Source of the DNA: Acidobacteriota bacterium
GTDB lineage: Bacteria > Acidobacteriota > UBA6911
Direction of reading: 5' to 3'
Assembly: GCA_031254095.1 (NCBI GenBank)
Contig: JAIRVC010000074.1
Coordinates: 1-8,504 of the forward strand
Length of the DNA stretch: 8,504 nucleotides
Each line of letters begins with the position of its first letter. Within the stretch, counting starts at the first letter, position 1. This document shows positions 1-5,780 of this stretch, piece by piece. The notes under the pieces were generated by a model. That model did not search any database. It saw nothing but the letters and a program-made list of their open reading frames with translations, and was not told the origin of the DNA. The translations under genes and the position numbers were made by a program.

Positions 1-39
1 GAACGGCTTTCCATAGATAAACGTGAGAGTATTTTATGA
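1..39 (+). CDS. 3' end of an unidentified gene upstream of hepT (partial)
   Basis: An open frame runs from the left edge to TGA at 37-39 and encodes ERLSIDKRESIL. Its stop overlaps the ATG of the HepT-like gene as ATGA, the arrangement expected of translationally coupled genes. In many genomes the gene directly before a HepT/DUF86 protein encodes a minimal nucleotidyltransferase (MntA), the antitoxin that AMPylates HepT, so this could be its C-terminus. Twelve residues are too few to identify a family, so that role is inferred only from position. The 5' part lies outside the window. Confidence 0.45.
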   Translation, partial: ERLSIDKRESIL

Positions 40-362
40 TTGACAGAGATAAATCTCAACTGAAACGCATGCGAGTAGAAGTTGAATTTATTATTGACGT
101 CACAACAGACGCCTCAAAAGAAAAATTTTTAAATGATGATTTATTACAGCATGGCGTCTGCATGTCACTGTTGACTATTGGAGAATGTGCCAATCATTTG
201 TCGGCAGAATTTACGGAAAAACACCCTGAAATCCCCTGGATTCAGGTGATAGCAGTACGAAATATTGCAGCTCATGGTTACTGGCAACTGAATATGGAAC
301 AAATATGGGAAGCCATTGCTTCAGATATACCAGAGCTTTACGAATTTCTTCAGAATGTTTAG
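36..362 (+). CDS. HepT-like (DUF86) putative ribonuclease toxin
   Basis: This 108-residue protein has the size and look of the HepT/DUF86 family, all-helical HEPN-fold proteins that act as RNase toxins in MntA/HepT toxin-antitoxin pairs. The diagnostic HEPN motif R-x4-H-x-Y is intact: R75, H80 and Y82 in RNIAAHGY. Before it come two family-typical stretches, IGECANHL (residues 48-55) and HPEIPW (63-68). Its ATG overlaps the TGA of the preceding frame, and a GAGAG sequence at 25-29 gives a modest ribosome-binding site. Over positions 61-360 the GC content is about 39% by my count, against about 57% in 240 sampled bases of gltX, which suggests acquisition by transfer. Toxin activity is inferred from the family. 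The protein could also be a degenerate or solitary member if the upstream gene is not a nucleotidyltransferase. Confidence 0.85.
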   Translation: MIDRDKSQLKRMRVEVEFIIDVTTDASKEKFLNDDLLQHGVCMSLLTIGECANHLSAEFTEKHPEIPWIQVIAVRNIAAHGYWQLNMEQIWEAIASDIPELYEFLQNV

Positions 363-468
363 TTTTATCCCAAAACCCACATCAGGGAAACGCTGATTTA
401 TTGCCTGCGCGAGATTAAGTGCGAGGCACACGGAGCGCAGAAACCGAGGCATATAGAAAAGAGGGATT
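363..468. repeat. Spacer between hepT and gltX with candidate dispersed-repeat sequence
   Basis: This 106-base gap contains several small structures. ATCAG (381-385) and CTGAT (393-397) can form a 5-bp hairpin. GCCTGCGC (403-410) and GCGAGGC (421-427) can pair over 7 bp with one bulged G and a 10-base loop. CGAGGCA occurs twice, at 422-428 and 445-451, 23 bases apart. The block at about 401-455 is more GC-rich than hepT and does not code in any convincing frame. It may be the remnant or border of a mobile or dispersed repeat unit flanking the transferred hepT locus. No copy elsewhere in the window confirms that. Confidence 0.3.
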
Positions 469-1977
469 ATGAATTCGCTTGATTCAATTCGTGTACGTTT
501 CGCTCCAAGCCCCACCGGCTTTCTTCATGTAGGCAACGTGCGCACAGCCCTGTTTAACCGGCTCCTTGCCGGGCGGCATAATGGAACTTTCATTCTGCGC
601 ATAGAGGATACAGACGCCGAACGCAGCGAGCCGAAATACGAAAAACAGCTTATGGAAGACCTGCGCTGGCTGGGTCTTGACTGGAATGAGGGAATAGACG
701 CCGGGGGCGACTATGGCCCCTACCGTCAAACCAACCGTTACGGCCTTTACGACAAATACGCCGGGCAGTTGCTGGAAGAAGACAAAGCTTTCCTCTGCTT
801 CTGCACCGAAGAAGAACTTGAGGCGACCAGGCAGGAGCAACTGGCGCGGCGTGAAACAACGGTTTATTCAGGAAAATGCCGCAATCTTACGCGGCATGAA
901 ATCGCCTCGAAGCTCAATGAAGATATTCCCCGCACCCTGCGCCTGCGCGTGCGTCCCGGCATGGTGGGATTTGACGATCTTGTCTTCGGGCGGATTGAGA
1001 TCGAAACCAGCCAGATAAGCGACCCTGTGCTGCTGCGCGGAGACGGCAGTCCGACCTATAATTTCTGCTGTGTCATAGACGACGCGCTGATGAAGATCAC
1101 GCATGTTATTCGCGGCGACGGGCATCTGTCGAACACGCACAGGCAGATTCTAATTTATGAAGCCCTGAGGATTGAAGCGCCGCAATTCGCGCATCTTTCG
1201 ACCATTCTCGGCCCTGACGGGCAGAAACTGAGCAAGCGGCACGGCGCGACCTCCATAGAGGAATTCCGGCGTCAGGGATATTTGCCGGAAGCGCTGGTCA
1301 ACTATCTCGCGCTGCTTGGCTGGTCGCCTGAAACCGACGGGCAGGAAATCATGTCGCTTGATGAAATCAGCGCACGGTTTGATCTCGCCCGCGTAATTAA
1401 GAGTTCCGCGATTTTCGATACCGGCAAGCTTAACTGGATGAACCGGACATATATCGTCAAAACTCCCGGCGCCGATCTTGTCAAAAAAGCGAAGCAATAT
1501 TTTGTGGACGCCGACCTGTTTCCCGCCGGTTCCGGAGAAGATTCCGAAATGGACGCATGGCTCGGCGAAGTGATTGATCTCATAAAAACACATGTGGATC
1601 ATCTCGATCAACTGCCGGCTGAAACGGGGATTATTTACGGCCTCGCGGGCGATTCATCCGATATCGACGATGCCGCGCGCGCGCTGCTGTCCGGCGCTGA
1701 AGGGCGCGCTGTCGCCGAAGAATTCGCGCGGCTGGTTTACGAAAAGGAAACTTTAACCCCGGAAAGCTATCGGGAAATAGCCGGACAGGTAAAAGCGGCT
1801 ACAAAGCAGAAAGGGCGCAATCTTTATCACCCGATTCGCGCGGCGCTGACTGGACGCGATTCAGGACCCGATCTTGAAAAGCTGGTCGCGGTTTACGAAC
1901 AAGGCTCGCGCCTTGCGCTGCCGCGCAAAGTAATGTCGTGCCGCGAACGGCTTCATGCAATTCTCGAATCGCCGTAA
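469..1977 (+). CDS. gltX: Glutamyl-tRNA synthetase
   Basis: A class I aminoacyl-tRNA synthetase that charges tRNA with glutamate in the cytoplasm. At 502 residues it is slightly longer than the roughly 470 typical of bacterial GluRS. The start of the Rossmann catalytic domain is VRFAPSPTGFLHVGN, with the HIGH-type motif HVGN at residues 20-23. The KMSKS-type loop is KLSKR at 253-257. A zinc-site-like pattern C110-x-C112-x24-C137 is present, but the fourth position, where E. coli has His, is Asn139. The conserved loop reads RGDGHLSNTHRQ (215-226), where RGxDHxxNTPxQ is more usual. The C-terminal anticodon-binding domain ends with NLYHPIRAALTG (451-462). The ATG is preceded closely by GAGGG (461-465), and the catalytic domain begins within ten residues, so the start is secure. 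Whether it discriminates tRNA-Glu from tRNA-Gln cannot be judged here. It converges on the protease gene with only 15 bases between the stops. Confidence 0.97.
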   Translation: MNSLDSIRVRFAPSPTGFLHVGNVRTALFNRLLAGRHNGTFILRIEDTDAERSEPKYEKQLMEDLRWLGLDWNEGIDAGGDYGPYRQTNRYGLYDKYAGQLLEEDKAFLCFCTEEELEATRQEQLARRETTVYSGKCRNLTRHEIASKLNEDIPRTLRLRVRPGMVGFDDLVFGRIEIETSQISDPVLLRGDGSPTYNFCCVIDDALMKITHVIRGDGHLSNTHRQILIYEALRIEAPQFAHLSTILGPDGQKLSKRHGATSIEEFRRQGYLPEALVNYLALLGWSPETDGQEIMSLDEISARFDLARVIKSSAIFDTGKLNWMNRTYIVKTPGADLVKKAKQYFVDADLFPAGSGEDSEMDAWLGEVIDLIKTHVDHLDQLPAETGIIYGLAGDSSDIDDAARALLSGAEGRAVAEEFARLVYEKETLTPESYREIAGQVKAATKQKGRNLYHPIRAALTGRDSGPDLEKLVAVYEQGSRLALPRKVMSCRERLHAILESP

Positions 1978-1992
1978 AATCTTGCGGGAACC

Positions 1993-3129
1993 TTATTGTT
2001 TCAGGCTGATCTTGATTTGACCGTAGTTTGCAATATCGCGGCGTAAAATAATGCCGGCTAACCGGCCTTCTTCGATTACCGGCATAAATTCGGCATCGGT
2101 TTCCAGCATCCGCTCAAACACGCTGTCCGCATCATCTTCAGGACCCGGCGCGACAAGCTGTTCAACGGGGATCATTATGTCCCTGACCTGTTTAAAATCC
2201 CGGAGTTTTGCCGCCACGCCGCTTACATCCGCCAGTGAAACAATGCCGACGAACTCATCCCGGTTGAGCACGGGAAATTCCGTAAAAAAGTACCTGTACA
2301 GATAATCATCAACAAACTGGTTTACGGGAACAAGCCAATCCACAGCGACAGGATTTTTCTTCATGATCTGCCTCACGGTAACGCGCGGAGGTTGTTCGTG
2401 CTTCGTCTTCGCCGCCGTTGCGGTCTGAAGCGCGCCGCCCGACGCCCGCTTCATAAGGAAACCTATGCAGATGAACCATATTCCGGCCAGCAGACTTTTG
2501 TAAAAGATCATCAGCAGCAAGCCGAAACCTATCATAAATACCGCCAGGACGTCTCCGATGCGGCTGACCACCTGCGTGGCGCGCGCCATGTCGTTCCACT
2601 GATCCCACAAAAAAGCGCGTAAAACGCGTCCGCCGTCAAGCGGAAAACCGGGCGTCAGATTAAAAAACGCCAGCGCCATGTTTGTCACAACGGCCCACTG
2701 GACGATTGTAGTTACAGGACTCATATGTTCCATCGTAGAGATAAACACAAAGCTAAACAGTACGCCCAGCAATACATTCGCCGCCGGTCCGGCCAGGGCG
2801 ATCAGAAATTCATCGCGCCCGTCCTTGGGTTCGGAAGCGGTTTCGGCCATTCCTCCGAAGATGAACAGCCGGACGCTTGTTACATTTATTCCCCTTTTGA
2901 TGGAAACCCAGGAATGCGCGAGTTCATGAACCAGTATGGAAACGAAAACCAGCGCGGACGCGGCAATTCCCATCAGCCAGCACCACAGCCGCCCGTAGTC
3001 TTTATGCGCTTCGGGGAAAACCGTTTCCGCCATGCTGTACGTAAGCAGAAAAAAAATGATGACCCATGAATAATCGATAATGACATCGACGCCGCCGATA
3101 CGGCAGACTCTAATCCCCTTTGCGTTCAT
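1993..3129 (-). CDS. Site-2-protease-like M50 membrane metalloprotease with C-terminal CBS pair
   Basis: An intramembrane zinc protease of the S2P/SpoIVFB-like M50 family, 378 residues from the ATG at 3127-3129. The zinc-binding HExxH motif is HELAH (residues 68-72) inside a hydrophobic segment. The third ligand lies in NLTPGFPLDGG (157-167), with Asp165. About five or six hydrophobic segments span residues 16-226. Two CBS domains follow, roughly 252-302 and 315-366; in such proteins CBS pairs usually sense adenine nucleotides. The same frame is open back to TTG at 3184-3186, directly after the stop of the 3D-domain gene. I prefer the internal ATG because MNAKGIRV followed by a GG-x-DVIIDYSW-like segment matches the usual family start. 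That ATG has no close ribosome-binding site, which makes the leader ORF described separately relevant. Substrates are unknown; the family typically cleaves transmembrane regulators or signal-peptide remnants. Confidence 0.9.
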   Translation of the reverse strand: MNAKGIRVCRIGGVDVIIDYSWVIIFFLLTYSMAETVFPEAHKDYGRLWCWLMGIAASALVFVSILVHELAHSWVSIKRGINVTSVRLFIFGGMAETASEPKDGRDEFLIALAGPAANVLLGVLFSFVFISTMEHMSPVTTIVQWAVVTNMALAFFNLTPGFPLDGGRVLRAFLWDQWNDMARATQVVSRIGDVLAVFMIGFGLLLMIFYKSLLAGIWFICIGFLMKRASGGALQTATAAKTKHEQPPRVTVRQIMKKNPVAVDWLVPVNQFVDDYLYRYFFTEFPVLNRDEFVGIVSLADVSGVAAKLRDFKQVRDIMIPVEQLVAPGPEDDADSVFERMLETDAEFMPVIEEGRLAGIILRRDIANYGQIKISLKQ

Positions 3130-3164
3130 GCGCGTAGGTATACCATGAAACCGGCAATAAACAA
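3126..3164 (-). CDS. Candidate 12-codon leader ORF coupled to the S2P-like protease
   Basis: On the minus strand a strong Shine-Dalgarno sequence GGAGG (3172-3176) lies 7 bases before a TTG codon (3162-3164). This opens a frame of 12 codons, MFIAGFMVYLRA, out of frame with the protease. Its TGA (3126-3128) overlaps the protease ATG (3127-3129) as ATGA. The protease ATG itself has no nearby Shine-Dalgarno, so ribosomes could reach it by termination-reinitiation from this leader. Alternatives are rare initiation at the in-frame ATT at 3163-3165, 6 bases after GGAGG, giving a 12-residue N-terminal extension, or initiation at the in-frame TTG at 3184-3186. The arrangement is directly visible; translation is inference. 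Confidence 0.3.
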   Translation of the reverse strand: MFIAGFMVYLRA

Positions 3165-3171
3165 TCGGGAA

Positions 3172-3176
3172 CCTCC
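3172..3176 (-). promoter_or_regulatory. Strong ribosome-binding site for the protease cistron or its leader
   Basis: GGAGG on the minus strand, 10 bases past the TGA of the 3D-domain gene (3187-3189). It is the only strong Shine-Dalgarno in the junction. It sits 7 bases before an out-of-frame TTG, 6 bases before an in-frame ATT, and 42 bases before the preferred ATG, so it decides how the protease start is read. Confidence 0.6.
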
Positions 3177-3186
3177 AGGGAAACAA

Positions 3187-3681
3187 TCAGCGTTTACTTG
3201 AGGGATCGTCGTCTCCATACCCATAGCGAAGCACTTCCACTTTTACTTTCCTGCGCCCGAATTCAATGCTCTCATTGTAGTTTGGTATGAAAATATCAAT
3301 GATTCTTCCTTTGATCAGCCTTCCGGTGTCCGTCACCTGGTAAATCCCGCCCATCAGCGCGGATTCGATGTAAATCATGGATCCTAGCGGAATGACTCTC
3401 GGGTCGGCCGCCACATGGCCGGGGGCAACCGGCAGTCCGCTTTTGGTAATGCCGGTTATGTTATACGCAGTCGCCTGAAAATTTTTCGGGTTTCTAACTT
3501 CCACCTTTATCGGCGTGTCGGATAAAGTGATGGTTTCCTCCAGCACCTTTGTCAATTCCGCGATACGGACGCGTTCACGGTGGTGCGAATAAGCCAGCAG
3601 GCACAGAAAAGCCAGGATAACGGCTGAAACGCATATGCGTTTCAAAATTTTCCAGTTAAGATGAAATTTGTTTATCGACAT
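3187..3681 (-). CDS. Membrane-anchored 3D-domain protein
   Basis: A 164-residue protein with a basic N-terminus, one hydrophobic segment at about residues 14-31 and a C-terminal 3D (Asp-Asp-Asp) domain at about 67-153. The three signature aspartates are D93 in AADPRVIPLGS, D118 in VTDTGRLIKG and D129 in RIIDIFIP. The 3D domain is related to the MltA-type lytic transglycosylase fold and is found in wall-active or wall-binding proteins. The predicted topology puts it outside the cytoplasmic membrane. No convincing signal-peptidase site follows the hydrophobic segment, so I read it as a signal anchor. The ATG has a good Shine-Dalgarno, AGGA at 3688-3691, 6 bases away. A second, unused-looking AAGGAG lies at 3707-3712. 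Its stop is 10 bases before the GGAGG of the next cistron, so it is almost certainly cotranscribed with the protease. Enzymatic activity is not shown by the sequence. Confidence 0.85.
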   Translation of the reverse strand: MSINKFHLNWKILKRICVSAVILAFLCLLAYSHHRERVRIAELTKVLEETITLSDTPIKVEVRNPKNFQATAYNITGITKSGLPVAPGHVAADPRVIPLGSMIYIESALMGGIYQVTDTGRLIKGRIIDIFIPNYNESIEFGRRKVKVEVLRYGYGDDDPSSKR

Positions 3682-3881
3682 AAATCTTCCTTGATTTAAA
3701 AAGAGACTCCTTAATCCGGCAATGTAATATGAAAGTCAGCAGGAAGCCTTGAAGGGAAAAAAAGCGCAAATATCGGCAAGCTGAAAATGGAAGCCGGTGA
3801 TTTCTCCGTCGTTTGTATTGTCCATAACGAAAAAAGGGTAACAGCCGGAAAAAGCTGAAACAAGATTTATTTTACGCCCGG
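3682..3881. other. 200-base gap between pgsA and the 3D-domain gene
   Basis: Both flanking genes read leftward. After the pgsA stop, the minus strand can form a weak 5-bp stem, CAGCT with GGCTG (about 3842-3857, one G-U pair), followed by CCCTTTTTT (3830-3838). This could be a poor intrinsic terminator for pgsA. Closer to the 3D-domain gene there is an orphan Shine-Dalgarno, AAGGAG at 3707-3712, with no start codon at a usable distance. I see no convincing promoter, riboswitch or RNA gene here. Confidence 0.3.
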
Positions 3882-4565
3882 TTATTCCGGCGGCGGCGAA
3901 ATGTTGCCCGTTCCCTGCTGATGCAGTTTTTCGAACTCGCGCAGGCGTTCCAGCTCACGGCGCTCGGCGGCTCGCTGTTCACGGCGCTCAAGCACCCTTA
4001 TGCGGCGGTCCTCATGAAGCCTGACCCGGTCGCCCAGCTTTTTCCAAAACTCCCGGAAATACTGCCCCATGGAAACAAGCGCAAAGAAAACCACTGCCCA
4101 TAACAGCGCTTCCGCCGTCACCTCCACCCAGCCATGATATTTTTCGCCAAGAATCAGGCCTACAACGGCGGCGACCTGCATCACCATTTTCCCCTTGCCC
4201 ATACGGGAAACGTCAATGGAGAACCCTTCATGCGCCGCGATGCCGCGCAACCCGCTTACCGCGAACTCCCGCCCGATGATGACCACAACCATCCACGCCG
4301 GCGCGGTATGCCGCCATACAAGAGCGATCAGCGCCGATGAAATCAGGAGTTTGTCGGCAATGGGATCAAGCAGCCGGCCAAGCGTCGTTACCTGCCCGCG
4401 CCGGCGCGCCAGATAGCCGTCAAGCATGTCGGTCAGCGCGGCCGCCAGAAACAGGCTGGCGCCCCACAAGGTCCGGGCCTCAGGGTTTTTGGTGGCCAGA
4501 AGAACGGTGACAACCACCGGCACCAGAAATATTCGAGCTATTGTCAGAGCGTTTGGCAGATTCAT
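3882..4565 (-). CDS. pgsA: CDP-diacylglycerol--glycerol-3-phosphate 3-phosphatidyltransferase
   Basis: Makes phosphatidylglycerophosphate from CDP-diacylglycerol and glycerol-3-phosphate, the committed step to phosphatidylglycerol and cardiolipin, in the cytoplasmic membrane. The CDP-alcohol phosphatidyltransferase signature D-x2-DG-x2-AR-x8-G-x3-D-x3-D is complete: D46, D49, G50, A53, R54, G63, D67 and D71. REFAVSGLRG (99-108) and the start MNLPNALTIARI are typical of PgsA rather than of phosphatidylserine or cardiolipin synthases. Several membrane segments span about residues 8-170. The protein is 227 residues against roughly 180-190 for common PgsA. The excess is a highly charged Arg/Glu-rich tail, about 175-216, then a short proline-rich end, PPPE. 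No Shine-Dalgarno is visible before the ATG. It is divergent from the pyrophosphorylase gene and lies upstream of the 3D-domain and protease genes on the same strand. Confidence 0.95.
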   Translation of the reverse strand: MNLPNALTIARIFLVPVVVTVLLATKNPEARTLWGASLFLAAALTDMLDGYLARRRGQVTTLGRLLDPIADKLLISSALIALVWRHTAPAWMVVVIIGREFAVSGLRGIAAHEGFSIDVSRMGKGKMVMQVAAVVGLILGEKYHGWVEVTAEALLWAVVFFALVSMGQYFREFWKKLGDRVRLHEDRRIRVLERREQRAAERRELERLREFEKLHQQGTGNISPPPE

Positions 4566-4579
4566 AGATGGGAAAGGGT

Positions 4580-4606
4580 ATCATAAAACCTGCAAAATCG
4601 GTGCAA
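4580..4606 (-). promoter_or_regulatory. Possible pgsA promoter giving a near-leaderless mRNA
   Basis: On the minus strand, TATGAT (4580-4585) matches the -10 consensus at five of six bases. A poor -35 candidate, TTGCAC (4601-4606), lies 15 bases upstream. Transcription would start roughly 7-9 bases before the pgsA ATG, leaving no room for a ribosome-binding site. That fits the absence of one. The assignment rests mainly on the -10 element. Confidence 0.3.
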
Positions 4607-4625
4607 GATTCATCAGCTAATTCCA

Positions 4626-4634
4626 TGCTATACT
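4626..4634 (+). promoter_or_regulatory. Possible extended -10 promoter of the NDP-sugar pyrophosphorylase gene
   Basis: TGCTATACT is an extended -10 element (TGn plus TATACT), 36 bases before the ATG at 4671. No good -35 hexamer stands 16-18 bases upstream, which is tolerable for an extended -10. A clear ribosome-binding site, GAGG at 4659-4662, follows 8 bases before the ATG. It shares the 105-base divergent region with pgsA. Confidence 0.35.
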
Positions 4635-4670
4635 TCAAAACAGTCATAAATTGTAAAAGAGGATTGCGTC

Positions 4671-5711
4671 ATGATTAAAGCCCTGATACTTGCCGGAGGA
4701 AAAGGCGCGCGGCTCCGGCCGCTCGCCCTGCATATTCCGAAACCGATCGTTCCATTGGCAAACATACCTTTTTTATTTTTTCAGATCGACCGCGTAAAGC
4801 GCGCGAATATCACGGAAATAATTCTGAGTCTTTCTTATCAGCCGCGTAAAATCACCGACATCTTCGGCGACGGCATGCAGTACGGCGTTATAATGCGTTA
4901 CAGCCACGAAGCCCAGCCGCTTGGCACTGCCGGCGCGTTCAAAGCGGCCGAGAATCTTATCGACGATACTACGATAGTACTCAACGGGGATATCCTGACA
5001 AACGTTGATTTGCTTGAGGTTCTCCATTTTCATCGCAAAAAAAAGGCGGAAGCGACGATCGTCACCGTGCGCGTCATGAATCCATCCGGTTATGGTCTTG
5101 TGGAAACGGCGTCCGATGGCCGCATAATGCGTTTTACGGAAAAACCGCCTGAAGATGAAGTAACCGGGGATACGGTCAACGCGGGAATCTACATCCTGGA
5201 GCGTCGCGCGCTCGACCGCATTCCGGCGGGCAACGCGCAGAGTTTTGAACGCGAACTCTTTCCCGCCATGGCGCAGGAAAAGGCGAAAATATTCGCTTAT
5301 CCGATGCAAGGCTTCTGGCAGGACATCGGCAGTCCGGCAAAATATCTGGAAGCCGGCTTCGGCGTCATATCCGGCCGCGTGCAGCTGCCGCGATATCCGC
5401 ATAGTTCCTGCCGCCTGAACGATTGGGAAAAATCTCGTATTACGGTAGACGCATTTTCCCTGTTGGATGGAAAATGCGTTATAAAGCCGGGCGCAATGAT
5501 CGAAAATTCGATACTTGGAGAAGACTGCCGCGTCGAAGAAGGGGCGCGCATCAAAGATTCTGTTATCTGGAGCGGAACGCGAATCCTTCCGGGAGCGCGC
5601 ATTGAAAGATCCATCGTGGGACGGCAGTGCTACATCGGCGAAGGCGCGAGGCTGAGGCCGGGAACCGTGCTTGGCGACAAATCCAGCGCCTCGGATTTCA
5701 GCATCCTTTAA
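4671..5711 (+). CDS. NDP-sugar pyrophosphorylase, probably mannose-1-phosphate guanylyltransferase type
   Basis: A 346-residue sugar-1-phosphate nucleotidyltransferase that activates a hexose-1-phosphate with an NTP to give an NDP-sugar and pyrophosphate. The N-terminal domain begins with the signature LAGGKGARLRPL (7-18) and PKPIVPLAN (23-31). LNGDIL (104-109) carries the metal-binding Asp107. GYGLV (140-144), EKP (157-159), NAGIYIL (170-176) and WQDIGSPAKY (216-225) follow in the usual order. Residues about 265-335 are hexapeptide-type repeats of a left-handed beta-helix. The two-domain layout and the PIVPLANIPFLFFQIDR stretch resemble GDP-mannose pyrophosphorylases more than RmlA or GlgC, but the sugar and base cannot be fixed from sequence alone. 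The ATG has a good ribosome-binding site. It precedes gpmI on the same strand, and with the sugar transferase at the right edge it suggests precursor supply for an envelope polysaccharide. Confidence 0.88.
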   Translation: MIKALILAGGKGARLRPLALHIPKPIVPLANIPFLFFQIDRVKRANITEIILSLSYQPRKITDIFGDGMQYGVIMRYSHEAQPLGTAGAFKAAENLIDDTTIVLNGDILTNVDLLEVLHFHRKKKAEATIVTVRVMNPSGYGLVETASDGRIMRFTEKPPEDEVTGDTVNAGIYILERRALDRIPAGNAQSFERELFPAMAQEKAKIFAYPMQGFWQDIGSPAKYLEAGFGVISGRVQLPRYPHSSCRLNDWEKSRITVDAFSLLDGKCVIKPGAMIENSILGEDCRVEEGARIKDSVIWSGTRILPGARIERSIVGRQCYIGEGARLRPGTVLGDKSSASDFSIL

Positions 5712-5723
5712 TTCAGCGATCAT

Positions 5724-5738
5724 GTCCGGTTTCCGGAC
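5724..5738 (+). other. Perfect short hairpin between the pyrophosphorylase gene and gpmI
   Basis: GTCCGG (5724-5729), a TTT loop and CCGGAC (5733-5738) form a perfect 6-bp stem, extendable by a T-G pair. It begins 13 bases after the pyrophosphorylase stop. No T-run follows, so it is not a classical intrinsic terminator. It could protect or process the mRNA, or lower readthrough into gpmI. Confidence 0.5.
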
Positions 5739-5780
5739 GAATAAAGTTTCAGTTCAAAAATGTTGTCGGGAGAATTTTTT

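Noticed and set aside
452..457. TATAGA as a gltX -10 element
   Set aside because: It is only 11 bases before the ATG, so transcription would begin inside the ribosome-binding site; no matching -35 was found.
1150..1611. Open minus-strand frame of 153 codons opposite gltX
   Set aside because: It is antisense to the conserved GluRS core, has no recognisable domain and no ribosome-binding site that stands out.
2392..3069. Plus-strand open frames opposite the protease gene
   Set aside because: They are antisense to the membrane and CBS coding region, overlap one another, and show no domains.
3130..3186. Start of the protease at the in-frame TTG at 3184-3186
   Set aside because: No Shine-Dalgarno precedes it and the extra residues do not resemble an S2P N-terminus; kept only as an alternative to the ATG at 3127-3129.
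3736..3825. 29-codon minus-strand ORF (MDNTNDGEITGF...) in the pgsA to 3D-domain gap
   Set aside because: It looks less random than most, and the frame stays open upstream into pgsA, but there is no Shine-Dalgarno before its ATG and no recognisable homology, so I do not call it a gene.
4773..5723. Open minus-strand frame of 316 codons opposite the pyrophosphorylase gene
   Set aside because: Its translation is rich in Arg, Phe and Ala with no family motifs, and it lies entirely antisense to a gene with all signature motifs in place; it is a by-product of the codon bias of that gene.
5760..5780. Earlier in-frame ATG for gpmI adding seven residues
   Set aside because: The ribosome-binding site GGGAG lies downstream of that ATG and is correctly spaced for the ATG at 5781, which also matches the usual family start.
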